54,463 nucleotides of DNA from DASPFV01 sp035620975 (GTDB lineage: Bacteria; Acidobacteriota; Vicinamibacteria; Vicinamibacterales; 2-12-FULL-66-21), in assembly GCA_035620975.1 (NCBI GenBank), contig DASPFV010000064.1, forward strand, positions 1 to 54,463. The letters are read 5' to 3'. The position numbers and the translations under genes were made by a program. Each line of letters opens with the position of its first letter. The first letter of the stretch is position 1. The notes beneath the pieces are model-generated. The model had not been told where the DNA came from and searched no databases. It saw only the letters and a program-made list of their open reading frames with translations. Below are positions 32,625 through 41,738 of the stretch, in pieces.

Positions 32625-35300
32625 TCAGCTCCTCGCCGGGTTCGGCTTCTCGGGATCGATCTCGAAGTCCTTGATCGCCTGCGCCACGACCTTCGCGTCG
32701 ATCTGACCCTCTCGAGCCAGCTCGGTCAGCGTCGCGAGCGCGACGAACCGCGCATCCACTTCGAAGAAGTCGCGCAGCCCCTGGCGATCGTCGCTCCGGC
32801 CGAACCCGTCCGTTCCGAGGGCGCGGACGCGACGGGGCATCCAGCGATCCAGCGAACCCGGCAGGACCTTCAGGTAGTCGGAGGCCGCGACGATGACGCC
32901 GGCCGTGTCCCCGAGCAGCTGCGTGACGTACGGGACCCGCGGCTTCTCCGTCGGATGCAGCATGTTCCAGCGATCCGCCGCGTGGGCGTCCCGGTACAGT
33001 TCCTGGTAGCTCGTGACGCTCCAGACGTCGGAGGCGACCTCGTACTTCTCCAGCAGCTTCTGGGCCTTGATCACCTCGTTGAGGATCGCGCCGCTGCCGA
33101 GCAGCTGCGCGCGCAGCTTCGCCTTCCGGTTGGCAGCGGCGCTGAACCGGTACATCCCCTTGAGGATCCCGTCGCGGGCCCCTTCGGGCATCGCGGGCAT
33201 TTCGTACTGCTCGTTCATGACGGTGAGATAGTAGAACACGCTCTCCTGCTCGGTGTACATCCGGCGGATGCCGTCCTGGATGATCACCGCCAGTTCATAC
33301 GCGAACGCCGGGTCGAACGACAGGCAGTTCGGGACCGAGAGCGAGAACACGTGGCTGTGGCCGTCCTGGTGCTGCAGCCCCTCTCCCGCGAGCGTCGTCC
33401 GGCCGGCCGTGGCCCCCAGGAGGAACCCGCGGACGCGGGAGTCGGCGCCCGCCCAGATCAGGTCGGCAACGCGCTGGAAGCCGAACATCGAATAGAAGAT
33501 GAAGAAGGGGATCGTGTTGACGCCGTGGATCGCATACGCGGTGCCCGCGGCGATGAACGAGGACATCGATCCGGCCTCGGTGATGCCCTCTTCGAGGATC
33601 TGGCCGTCCTGCGCCTCCTTGTAATAGAGGAGCGTGTCCATGTCGACGGGCTCGTACTTCTGGCCCACGTGGGAGTAGATGCCGACGGCGCGGAAGAGCG
33701 ATTCCATGCCGAACGTCCGCGCCTCGTCCGGGACGATCGGCACTACGAGCTCGCCGATCTCCTTTTCGCGCAGGAGCTTGGCCAGCATCCGGACGAAGAC
33801 CATCGTCGTCGACGCCTTCCGGCCTTCGGTGCCCTTGAAGAACTCCTCGAAGAGGCCGTCGAGCGAGGCGCGCAGCGGCTCGATTCGCACCTCGCGGGTG
33901 GGCATCCATCCGCCGAGCGCCTTCCGGCGCTCGCGCAGATACTGCAGCTCCGGGCTGTCGTCCGGCGGCCGGTAGAACGGCGCCTCGGCGATCTCGTCGT
34001 CCGAAATCGGAATGCCGAAGCGGGTGCGAAACGACTTCAGATCGTTCTCGTTCAGCTTCTTCTGCTGGTGCGTGACGTTCTTGCCCTCGCCGGCCTCGCC
34101 CAGCCCGTACCCCTTGATGGTGCGGGCGAGAATGACGGTCGGCTGGCCCTTGTGCTCCACCGCGGCCTTGTACGCGTTGTAGACCTTCACCGGGTCGTGT
34201 CCGCCCAGGCGCAGCCGTTTGAGCTGCTCGTCGGACAGGTGCTTCACCATCTCCTGCAGCCGCGGGTCCGCCCCGAAGAAATGCTCCCGGAGGTAGGTGC
34301 CGGACTCGACCGCGTACTTCTGGTACTGTCCGTCGACGATCTCGCCCATCCGCTTCACCAGCAGCCCCTCGTGATCAGCCGCCAGCAGCGGATCCCAGTC
34401 GCAGCCCCAGAGGACCTTGATGACGTTCCAGCCGGTCCCGCGGAAGATCGCCTCGAGCTCCTGGACGATGTGGCCGTTGCCGCGCACCGGACCGTCCAGG
34501 CGCTGCAGGTTGCAGTTGATCACGAAGATCAGGTTGTCGAGCTTCTCGCGCGCGGCCAGGCTGATGGCGCCGAGCGCTTCGGGCTCGTCCGTTTCGCCGT
34601 CGCCGACGAAGCACCAGACCTTCGAGTCCGACGGCTTCTTCAGCTGGCGATCTTCCAGGTAGCGATTGAAGCGCGCCTGGTAGATCGACATGATGGGACC
34701 GAGCCCCATCGACACCGTGGGAAACTGCCAGAAGTCGGGCATCAGCCACGGGTGGGGATACGACGAGAGGCCCCCGCCCGGCGACAGCTCCTGTCGGAAG
34801 TTCTCCAGCCGCTCGACGGGCAGCCGGCCTTCGAGGAACGCACGGGCGTAGACGCCGGGAGACGCGTGGCCCTGGAAGTAGACGATATCGCCGTCGCCTT
34901 CCCCGCCAGTGCCGCGGAAGAAGTAGTTGAAGCCAACCTCGTACAGGGTGGCCGCGGAGGCGTAGGTCGAGATGTGGCCGCCAATCCCGTCCGACAGCCG
35001 GTTGGCGCGCACGACCATGGCCATGGCGTTCCAGCGAACGAGGCTCTTGATCCGGCGCTCGATCTCCTGACTGCCGGGAAGCGGCGTCTGGCTCTCCGGC
35101 GGAATGGTGTTCACGTACGGCGTGACGGCCGTGAACGGCAGCGCCACGCCCGCCATCTTGGCGCGATTGCGGAGTGAAGCCAGCAGCCGCTGCACGCGCG
35201 CGCGGTCGCCCTGCTGGATGACGTAGTCGAGCGACTCGAGCCATTCCCGCTGCTCGATAGCCTCCAGCTCGGAGGCGTCACGGGGTGCGATGTTCCTCAT
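32625..35300 (-). CDS. aceE: Pyruvate dehydrogenase E1, homodimeric
   Basis: 891 aa, close to E. coli AceE (887). Features: DGIGGHISTYASAATLYEVG, the thiamine-diphosphate motif beginning FVGDGETDEPE, and FVINCNLQRLDGPVRGNG. It decarboxylates pyruvate and acetylates the lipoyl group of E2. ATG 35300 begins MRNIAPRD, as expected for this family; the frame runs farther to 35408 without homology. Downstream genes aceF and lpd follow on the same strand, 90 bp and 8 bp overlap respectively. A candidate promoter lies about 125 bp upstream. Confidence 0.96.
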   Translation of the reverse strand: MRNIAPRDASELEAIEQREWLESLDYVIQQGDRARVQRLLASLRNRAKMAGVALPFTAVTPYVNTIPPESQTPLPGSQEIERRIKSLVRWNAMAMVVRANRLSDGIGGHISTYASAATLYEVGFNYFFRGTGGEGDGDIVYFQGHASPGVYARAFLEGRLPVERLENFRQELSPGGGLSSYPHPWLMPDFWQFPTVSMGLGPIMSIYQARFNRYLEDRQLKKPSDSKVWCFVGDGETDEPEALGAISLAAREKLDNLIFVINCNLQRLDGPVRGNGHIVQELEAIFRGTGWNVIKVLWGCDWDPLLAADHEGLLVKRMGEIVDGQYQKYAVESGTYLREHFFGADPRLQEMVKHLSDEQLKRLRLGGHDPVKVYNAYKAAVEHKGQPTVILARTIKGYGLGEAGEGKNVTHQQKKLNENDLKSFRTRFGIPISDDEIAEAPFYRPPDDSPELQYLRERRKALGGWMPTREVRIEPLRASLDGLFEEFFKGTEGRKASTTMVFVRMLAKLLREKEIGELVVPIVPDEARTFGMESLFRAVGIYSHVGQKYEPVDMDTLLYYKEAQDGQILEEGITEAGSMSSFIAAGTAYAIHGVNTIPFFIFYSMFGFQRVADLIWAGADSRVRGFLLGATAGRTTLAGEGLQHQDGHSHVFSLSVPNCLSFDPAFAYELAVIIQDGIRRMYTEQESVFYYLTVMNEQYEMPAMPEGARDGILKGMYRFSAAANRKAKLRAQLLGSGAILNEVIKAQKLLEKYEVASDVWSVTSYQELYRDAHAADRWNMLHPTEKPRVPYVTQLLGDTAGVIVAASDYLKVLPGSLDRWMPRRVRALGTDGFGRSDDRQGLRDFFEVDARFVALATLTELAREGQIDAKVVAQAIKDFEIDPEKPNPARS

Positions 35301-35423
35301 TGTTGGTGAATCCTCGGGCGCGAAACCGGCCGGGATGAAGCTGACCAGTGCGATCCATCGGGCAGGCTGCCGGGCCGAGCCGCGGCGTCGCCCGATGCGG
35401 GCCTTCACAGCGCCAGTCCAAGG

Positions 35424-35435
35424 CTACTATTGTAG
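35424..35435. promoter_or_regulatory. Candidate divergent -10 pair with short palindrome
   Basis: CTAC-TATT-GTAG gives TACAAT (35429-35434) toward aceE on the minus strand and TACTAT (35425-35430) on the plus strand toward the peptidase gene. No -35 elements are clear. Confidence 0.3.
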
Positions 35436-35519
35436 TCCCCGGGCCGCGCCCCTGTCACACGCGCCGCGCGCGGAGCGGACGGCCGCCTCGTCCACGTCGT
35501 GAACCAACGTTGAAGAGCC

Positions 35520-37274
35520 ATGCAGCAGCACCTGAGCGTCGCACTCGCGCTGGCCGCCCTGCTGGGGACGGCCGTCCCCGCGGCCATCATTGGAGAGACA
35601 CCTGTGCAGGATACCCGGACGTTGCCCACGGCCGCCGAGCTGGCCGAGATGGCCGCGCGGTTCGCACCCGTTGACATCGCTGCCGACGTCAGCCGTCTGC
35701 AGCCGGCAGAGCAGCAGGCGCTGGCGAGACTGATCGACGTGGCGCGGGTGATGGATGGGCTGTTTCTGCAGCAGGTGTGGGCCGGCAACGACGCGCTGCT
35801 CCAGCGGCTGGCGCGCGACGCGGCCAGACACGCCGGGGCCGCAACAGGCCCTGGCGCCGAGCAGGCGCAGCTCGCCCGCAGCCGTCTCCAGTACTTCCTC
35901 ATCAACAAGGGGCCGTGGTCGCGGCTCGATCACAACCGCGTCTTCGTCCCGGGTGTGCCGGACAAGCCCGAGGGGGCCAACTTCTACCCGGCTGGCGCCG
36001 GCAAGCCCGACGTGCAGCGGTGGATCGACTCCCTCAGCGGACCCGCCCGGTCAGAGGCCACGGGCTTCTTCACGACGATCCGTCGGCGTCCTGACGGCGC
36101 CTTCGTGGCCGTGCCCTATTCAGTCGAGTACCAGGGCAGCCTCGCGATCGCCGCCGCGCTGATGCGGGACGCCGCGGGGCTGACGACACAGCCCACGTTG
36201 AAGACGTACCTCTCGAGCCGGGCAGAGGCGCTGCTCTCGAACGATTACTATGCGAGCGACGTCGCCTGGATGGAGCTCGACGCCTCCATCGAGCCCACGA
36301 TCGGCCCCTACGAGGTCTACGAAGACGAGTGGTTCAACTACAAGGCTGCGTTCGAAGCATTCATCACCGTGCGTGACGATGCGGAGACGAAGCGGCTGCA
36401 GGTCTTCGGCTCAGAGCTCCAGGGGCTGGAGAACGCCCTGCCGATCGACGCCCGGTACCGCAACCCGTCGCTGGGCGCCCTCGCGCCGATTCGCGTCGTG
36501 AACGTCGTGTTCACGGCCGGGGATGCCAACAGCGGCGTGCAGACAGCCGCCTTCAACCTGCCGAACGACGAGCGCGTCGTGAAGGAGAAGGGCACCAAGA
36601 GGGTGATGCTCAAGAACGTGCAGGAAGCCAAGTTCCGGACGGTGCTGCAGCCGATTGCGCAAGTCGCCCTGCCGGAGGCTGCCCGCCGCGACGTGTCCTT
36701 CGACGCGTTCTTCACGCATATCCTGATGCACGAGCTGATGCACGGCCTCGGACCTCACAACATCACGGCCGGGGGTCGGGCCACGACCGTCCGCCAGGAG
36801 CTGAAGGAGACCTACAGCGCGATCGAGGAAGCCAAGGCCGACGTGTCCGGACTCTGGGCGCTCCGGCAGCTGGCCGATCGTGGCCGCATCGACCCGGAGG
36901 TCGCCCGCACGATGTACACGACGTTCCTGGCCTCGGCGTTCAGGTCCATCCGGTTCGGGGTGAACGAGGCGCACGGCCGCGGAATCGCCATTCAGCTCAA
37001 CTACTTCCTCGACGCCGGCGCGGTCCGCGTGAACGGCGACGGGACGTTCGCCGTCGATGCCGCGAAGATCGCCGAGGCGGTGACGTCGCTGACGCGCGAC
37101 ATCATGACGCTCCAGGCCGAAGGCAGCTACGACAAGGCGAAGGCGCTCATCGACAGGCTCGGCGTGGTTCGACCGCCGGTGAAAGCCGTGCTCGACCGGC
37201 TGCAGGACGTCCCCGTCGACATCGAGCCGCGCTTCGTGACGGCCGACGCCCTGACGAGCGCCGGGCGGAAGTGA
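35520..37274 (+). CDS. Secreted zinc peptidase, dipeptidyl-peptidase III (M49)-like
   Basis: 584 aa. Signal peptide about 1-21, then a long helical N-terminal part. The zinc motif is HELMHGLGPH (His404, Glu405, His408) and the third ligand probably lies in EEAKADVSGLWAL (Glu436/437). This HELMHGLGP plus EEAKAD pair resembles bacterial relatives of M49, but canonical DPP III has a HExxxH motif with one extra residue; here it is HExxH. Aminopeptidase or dipeptidase activity on peptides outside the cytoplasm is likely. The ATG at 35520 is preceded by GAAGAG. It is divergent from aceE. Confidence 0.78.
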   Translation: MQQHLSVALALAALLGTAVPAAIIGETPVQDTRTLPTAAELAEMAARFAPVDIAADVSRLQPAEQQALARLIDVARVMDGLFLQQVWAGNDALLQRLARDAARHAGAATGPGAEQAQLARSRLQYFLINKGPWSRLDHNRVFVPGVPDKPEGANFYPAGAGKPDVQRWIDSLSGPARSEATGFFTTIRRRPDGAFVAVPYSVEYQGSLAIAAALMRDAAGLTTQPTLKTYLSSRAEALLSNDYYASDVAWMELDASIEPTIGPYEVYEDEWFNYKAAFEAFITVRDDAETKRLQVFGSELQGLENALPIDARYRNPSLGALAPIRVVNVVFTAGDANSGVQTAAFNLPNDERVVKEKGTKRVMLKNVQEAKFRTVLQPIAQVALPEAARRDVSFDAFFTHILMHELMHGLGPHNITAGGRATTVRQELKETYSAIEEAKADVSGLWALRQLADRGRIDPEVARTMYTTFLASAFRSIRFGVNEAHGRGIAIQLNYFLDAGAVRVNGDGTFAVDAAKIAEAVTSLTRDIMTLQAEGSYDKAKALIDRLGVVRPPVKAVLDRLQDVPVDIEPRFVTADALTSAGRK

Positions 37275-37289
37275 GGCGCACGGCGCGAT

Positions 37290-38144
37290 TCAGCGGCGGC
37301 CCGCTGACGGCACCGGCCCGGCGTTCCCGCCGCCGGCGGCCCAGGACTGCACGACCGCGACCGCGACGTCGGGCCGATCGCTGATGATGGCATCGGCTCC
37401 CCATGACAGCAGCCGGCGGATGTCGGGAGCCGCGTCCACGGTCCACACCTTCACCGGCAGTCCGGCGCGGTGCGCGTGCGCGATGAATCGCGGCGACACG
37501 ACCGTCGTGGACCCCGACCGCTCCGGCACCTGCAGCTCGCGGTAGCGCGTGCGCCCCAGCGGCCAGCGGACGTACGAGCGGTACAGCGCCCACCTCGTCT
37601 CTTCCTTCGACGCCCCGGTCGGGATCCTGGGCTCGTACAGCCGGGCTTCGCGCAGCACACGCCAGAAGAACGAGCCCAGGGCCACTCGATCGGTGGCATC
37701 GGCCCCGCGGATCTCGTCGATGGTCCGCCGGGCCAGCTCCGGCTCGTTGTCCTTCAACTCGATGATCAGGCGGGCGCCCGGGTACCGGCCGAGCACGGTC
37801 GCCAGCCGCGGGATCGCGATCCCCTGCCCACGGAAAGCGTAGACCGGCGTCGCGGGATCCGGTGCGATGAACCGGTACCCCGCGTCCAGCGCGGCCAGAT
37901 CCTCGGCGCGAGCGTCCCGAATCGGGCCGCGGCCGTTGGTGGTCCGATCGAGCGTGTCGTCGTGATGCACCATGACGGCACCATCCCGCGAGAGATGGAC
38001 GTCGAGCTCCAGACCGTCGGCCCCGAGGGCGAGCCCGTGATCGAATGCGGCCAGGGTGTTCTCGGGCCGAAGCGCCGCGCCTCCGCGATGGGCGTAGACG
38101 AGGGGGCGGCGCTCGGGCCGCGGATGAGATGACAAGGGCCTCAT
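37290..38144 (-). CDS. Glycerophosphodiester phosphodiesterase
   Basis: 284 aa. GDPD signatures near the N terminus: VYAHRGGAALRPENTLAAF (His-Arg and the Glu-Asn), GLELDVHLSRDG (Glu and Asp metal ligands) and VMVHHDDTLDRTTNG (catalytic His). It hydrolyses glycerophosphodiesters to glycerol 3-phosphate and an alcohol. There is no signal peptide, so it is probably cytosolic. It ends 15 bp past the convergent peptidase stop and is divergent from the MoxR gene. The start could be a few codons further in, but ATG 38144 keeps the whole domain. Confidence 0.92.
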   Translation of the reverse strand: MRPLSSHPRPERRPLVYAHRGGAALRPENTLAAFDHGLALGADGLELDVHLSRDGAVMVHHDDTLDRTTNGRGPIRDARAEDLAALDAGYRFIAPDPATPVYAFRGQGIAIPRLATVLGRYPGARLIIELKDNEPELARRTIDEIRGADATDRVALGSFFWRVLREARLYEPRIPTGASKEETRWALYRSYVRWPLGRTRYRELQVPERSGSTTVVSPRFIAHAHRAGLPVKVWTVDAAPDIRRLLSWGADAIISDRPDVAVAVVQSWAAGGGNAGPVPSAGRR

Positions 38145-38258
38145 CTTACGTCACGGGCAGGCGGCGATCCGGGGGCCGGGAGGTCGGAGCGGCCGCGGCG
38201 ATTCGTTGCACCGCCCATACCGGTCTCGAGAATCGAGTCCGGGAGCCCCGCACCGATG

Positions 38259-38264
38259 TAAGAT
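38259..38264 (+). promoter_or_regulatory. -10-like element TAAGAT before the MoxR gene
   Basis: TAAGAT ends 5 nt before ATG 38270, close to the 6-nt leaderless spacing seen at other genes. Confidence 0.35.
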
Positions 38265-38269
38265 GCAGT

Positions 38270-39808
38270 ATGGTTCCCCCTTCGGCCTCTTCCTCGACCT
38301 CTCTTCCCGCATCTCTCCCGGCCACGCTCGGCGATCTCCGTGCCGCGGTCGCGGCGGGCCGTGTGCGCCGGCGCCCGGTGAAGGACGAACTGCGCGAGAA
38401 CCTGATCGAGCGGCTGCGGCGGCGCGACCGGCTGTTTCCGGGGATCGTCGGCTACGACGAGACGGTGGTCCCGCAGATCGTCAACGCGATGCTGTCGCGG
38501 CACAATTTCATCCTGCTGGGCCTGCGCGGCCAGGCCAAGAGCCGGATCCTGCGCGCCCTGACAGACCTGCTGGACGAGACCATCCCCGTCGTGGCCGGCT
38601 GCGAGATTCACGACGATCCGTTCGCGCCGATCTGTGCCGTGTGTACGGCCAGGCTGCGTGACGAGGGCGACGACCTCCCGGTGGCCTGGCTGCCGCGGGC
38701 GGCGCGCTACGTCGAGAAGCTCGCCACGCCCGACGTGACGATCGCGGACATGATCGGGGATCTCGACCCGATCAAGGCGGCGCGTGCCGGCCTGCACCTC
38801 TCCAGCGAGCTGACGATGCACTACGGCCTGCTGCCGAGGGCAAACCGCGGCATCTTCGCGATCAACGAGCTGCCGGACCTCGCGGGCAAGATCCAGGTCG
38901 GCCTCTTCAACATCCTTCAGGAAGGGGACGTGCAGATCAAAGGCTATCCGATCCGGCTCGAGCTCGACCTGATGATGGTCTTCAGCGCGAACCCCGAGGA
39001 CTACACCGCGCGCGGCAAGATCATCACGCCGCTCAAGGACCGCATCGGGTCGGAGATCCGTACGCATTACCCCGTCACCCGGCAGGACGCGATGGCCATC
39101 ACGGCGCAGGAGTCCTGGGTCGACGCCCGGAACCGCTCGCTCGAGGTTCCAGCGTTCGTGCGGGAGGTCGTCGAGGAGATTGCCTTTCAGGCGCGGCAGG
39201 ATCCGAAGATCGACAAGCGGTCCGGCGTGAGCCAGCGCCTGCCCATCTCGCTGCTGGAGAACGTCGCGTCGAACGCCGAGCGGCGCGCGCTGCTGGGCGG
39301 CGAGCCGATCGTGGTGCCGCGGATCACCGACGTGTACGCCGCGCTGCCGGCGATCACCGGGAAGTTCGAGCTCGAGTACGAGGGGGAGCTGCGCGGCGCA
39401 GACAACGTCGCGCGCGACATCATCCGCGCCGCGGTGGGGAACGTCTTCGCGGGGTACTTCGCGGAGGCGGACCTGCGGCAGGTCACGGAATGGTTCGACC
39501 TGGGCGGCACCCTGCAGGTCGATGACACGCTGCCGGCCCGGGAGCTGCTCGAGCGCACCGCGCAGGTCCAGGGCCTCCGCGAGCTGACCCGCCATGCGGG
39601 CCTCCCGGCCGGCGCCGAGCCGCCGCTGCTCGCGTCGGCGGTCGATTTCGTCCTCGAGGGACTCTACGCGCAGAAGAAGATCAGCCGCTCCGACGAGTGG
39701 CGCTACCACGCGACCGAGCAGCCGCGGCGCCCGCCGCGCGTGGCACCGGAACCGGCGCTCGAGCGCGACGTCCAGCTGCCCGGCGCGAAGAAGAAGTACT
39801 ACAACTGA
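38270..39808 (+). CDS. MoxR/magnesium-chelatase-like AAA+ ATPase
   Basis: 512 aa. Walker A is GLRGQAKS (84-91), Walker B is GIFAINELPDL, with sensor elements VFSANPEDYTARGKI. A Cys-rich insertion DDPFAPICAVC (with Cys at the start of CEIHDD) follows Walker A and might bind zinc. Such ATPases work with VWA-domain partners as metal-chelatase-like or chaperone motors. The VWA gene starts 10 bp downstream, so they form an operon. The start ATG 38270 gives a short Ser/Ala/Pro N-terminal stretch before the domain; no ribosome site, but a TAAGAT element lies 5 nt upstream. Confidence 0.87.
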   Translation: MVPPSASSSTSLPASLPATLGDLRAAVAAGRVRRRPVKDELRENLIERLRRRDRLFPGIVGYDETVVPQIVNAMLSRHNFILLGLRGQAKSRILRALTDLLDETIPVVAGCEIHDDPFAPICAVCTARLRDEGDDLPVAWLPRAARYVEKLATPDVTIADMIGDLDPIKAARAGLHLSSELTMHYGLLPRANRGIFAINELPDLAGKIQVGLFNILQEGDVQIKGYPIRLELDLMMVFSANPEDYTARGKIITPLKDRIGSEIRTHYPVTRQDAMAITAQESWVDARNRSLEVPAFVREVVEEIAFQARQDPKIDKRSGVSQRLPISLLENVASNAERRALLGGEPIVVPRITDVYAALPAITGKFELEYEGELRGADNVARDIIRAAVGNVFAGYFAEADLRQVTEWFDLGGTLQVDDTLPARELLERTAQVQGLRELTRHAGLPAGAEPPLLASAVDFVLEGLYAQKKISRSDEWRYHATEQPRRPPRVAPEPALERDVQLPGAKKKYYN

Positions 39809-39818
39809 GATCGCCCGG

Positions 39819-41087
39819 ATGAAGTACCGCTATTCGAAGTTCACGCCGGAGGACCTCGACGGCCTCGATCTCGAGGACCTGCTCTCCCGGCTCTCCGACA
39901 TGCTCCTGTCGAGCGGATTCGAGAATCCGTACGGTCTCCCCTACGACGAGGACGAACCCGGCCACTCGATGCAGGCGCTCCACGACGCGATCCTGGAGGC
40001 GCTGCTGAGCGGCGGGCTGCTGTCGGAAGAGACCCTCGAGAAGCTCCTGGGCAAGGACTGGCAGCGGGCCGACGATGCCGAGGAGCGCCTCGACGAGCTC
40101 ATTCAGCGCATCATCGACAAGCTGCAGCGGCAGGGCTACCTGACGTCGTCACCCGACCGTCGCGACCGCGACGCGCGCGAGGCCCCAGGCCCGGGCGTCG
40201 GCCACGCCGAGCGCAACGTTCGCTTCGAGATCACCGACAAGAGCCTCGACTTCCTCGGCTATCGCGCGCTGCGCGACCTGCTCGGCTCGCTCGGCAAGAG
40301 CAGCGTGGGACGCCACGACACCCGCGAGATGTCCACGGGCATCGAGGCCAGCGGGGCCGCCAAGGAGTACGAGTTCGGGGACACGCTCAACCTCGACGCC
40401 AGCGGCACCATCCTGAACGCCGTCACGCGCAGCCGGGCGGTCGGCCGCGAGGCCATCGAGGTCGACTACGAGGACCTGATGGTCGTCCAGGGGGAGTACC
40501 AGAGCTCCTGCGCGACGGTGCTGATGCTGGACTGCAGCCACAGCATGATTCTGTACGGGGAGGACCGCTTCACGCCCGCCAAGCGCGTCGCGCTCGCGCG
40601 CGCGAACCTGATCCGGCTCCAGTATCCCGGCGACGCCCTGAAGGTCGTCCTCTTCCACGACTCGGCCGAGGAGATCCCGCTGACCCGCCTCGCCCGCGTC
40701 CGCGTCGGTCCGTATTACACCAACACGCGCGAGGGGTTGCGGCTGGCCCGGCGCATCCTCGAGCGCCAGCGGAAAGACATGCGGCAGATCGTCATGATCA
40801 CCGACGGGAAGCCGTCCGCGCTCACCAGGCCCGACGGCCGCATCTACCGCAATGCGTTCGGCCTGGATCCGTTCATCGTCTCGGAGACGTTCGCGGAGGT
40901 CGCGGCCTGCCGCAAAGCCGGCATCCTCATCAACACGTTCATGCTGGCGCGCGATCACGACCTCGTCAGCTTCGTCCGCCGCGTCGCGCAGATCTGCCAC
41001 GGCAAGGCGTACTTCACGACGCCCCGGACTCTCGGCCGGTACGTGCTCATGGACTACATGGACAGGAAGACGAGAACGGTACACTAA
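39819..41087 (+). CDS. VWA-domain protein, partner of the MoxR-type ATPase
   Basis: 422 aa. The N-terminal half is helical and acidic (FTPEDLDGLDLEDLLSRL); the C-terminal half is a von Willebrand A domain with MIDAS motif LDCSHSMILYG (Asp238, Ser240, Ser242) and the later Thr/Asp loops (VMITDGKPSA). VWA partners bind metal-dependent ligands and deliver substrates to MoxR ATPases. Gap to the ATPase is 10 bp. The client is unknown; the LON-domain gene 15 bp downstream hints at protein quality control, by context only. Confidence 0.88.
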   Translation: MKYRYSKFTPEDLDGLDLEDLLSRLSDMLLSSGFENPYGLPYDEDEPGHSMQALHDAILEALLSGGLLSEETLEKLLGKDWQRADDAEERLDELIQRIIDKLQRQGYLTSSPDRRDRDAREAPGPGVGHAERNVRFEITDKSLDFLGYRALRDLLGSLGKSSVGRHDTREMSTGIEASGAAKEYEFGDTLNLDASGTILNAVTRSRAVGREAIEVDYEDLMVVQGEYQSSCATVLMLDCSHSMILYGEDRFTPAKRVALARANLIRLQYPGDALKVVLFHDSAEEIPLTRLARVRVGPYYTNTREGLRLARRILERQRKDMRQIVMITDGKPSALTRPDGRIYRNAFGLDPFIVSETFAEVAACRKAGILINTFMLARDHDLVSFVRRVAQICHGKAYFTTPRTLGRYVLMDYMDRKTRTVH

Positions 41088-41102
41088 CGAGCCGGCTCGC
41101 CC

Positions 41103-41738
41103 ATGCTGCCACCGACCATCCCCCTCTTTCCGCTGCCGAACGCAGTGCTGTTTCCGAACGTGTTCCTCCCGCTGCACATCTTCGAGCCGCGCTACCGGGA
41201 GATGGTGAACGACGCGCTCGAGGGGGATCGCATCATCGGGATGATCCTGCTGCGGCCCGGATGGGAAGCGGAATACGAGGGTCGGCCGCCGGTCTATTCG
41301 ATTGGCTGCGCTGGCCTGATCACCCACGCCGAGCGCCTGCCGGACGGCCGCTTCAATATCGTGCTGCGCGGCCTCGAGAAGTTCCGCATCCTCGACGAGG
41401 ACGACAGCCGCACCTACCGCATCGCCCAGGTGGACAGCCTGCTCGAACAGATGACGGACGAGGACCGGACGGAGATGCGGATGGCGCGGCGGCGCCTGGA
41501 GGCGCTCCTGGTACCGCAGCCCGAAGGACGGGGGGCGGACCCGAAGGTGCCCCCGACCATGCCCGACGAGGACCTCGTGAACGCGCTCGCGCAGTACCTC
41601 GAGCTCGAGCCCGTCGAGAAGCAGGCGCTGCTCGAGCGCGAGGGCCTGCTGGCCCGCTGCCGGTCGCTCATCGAGCTGCTCGAGATGAAGGTCATTGTCG
41701 CGCGCCACCGATGGAGCGGCCGCGACTTCGTCAACTGA
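41103..41738 (+). CDS. LON substrate-binding (N-terminal) domain protein
   Basis: 211 aa. PLFPLPNAVLFPNVFLPLHIFEPRYREMV is the hallmark of the Lon N-terminal, PUA-like domain (positions quoted in parts: PLFPLPNAVLFP and LHIFEPRYREM at residues 7-35). No ATPase or protease domain follows; a helical C terminus ends the protein. Stand-alone LON-domain proteins of this size are common and of uncertain function, perhaps binding unfolded segments. It is the third gene of the run starting with the MoxR ATPase and overlaps the convergent YpdA gene by 8 bases. Confidence 0.9.
   Translation: MLPPTIPLFPLPNAVLFPNVFLPLHIFEPRYREMVNDALEGDRIIGMILLRPGWEAEYEGRPPVYSIGCAGLITHAERLPDGRFNIVLRGLEKFRILDEDDSRTYRIAQVDSLLEQMTDEDRTEMRMARRRLEALLVPQPEGRGADPKVPPTMPDEDLVNALAQYLELEPVEKQALLEREGLLARCRSLIELLEMKVIVARHRWSGRDFVN

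Noticed and set aside
32241..35177. Plus-strand open frame opposite aceE and aceF
   Set aside because: No recognisable domain and entirely inside well-supported E1/E2 genes.
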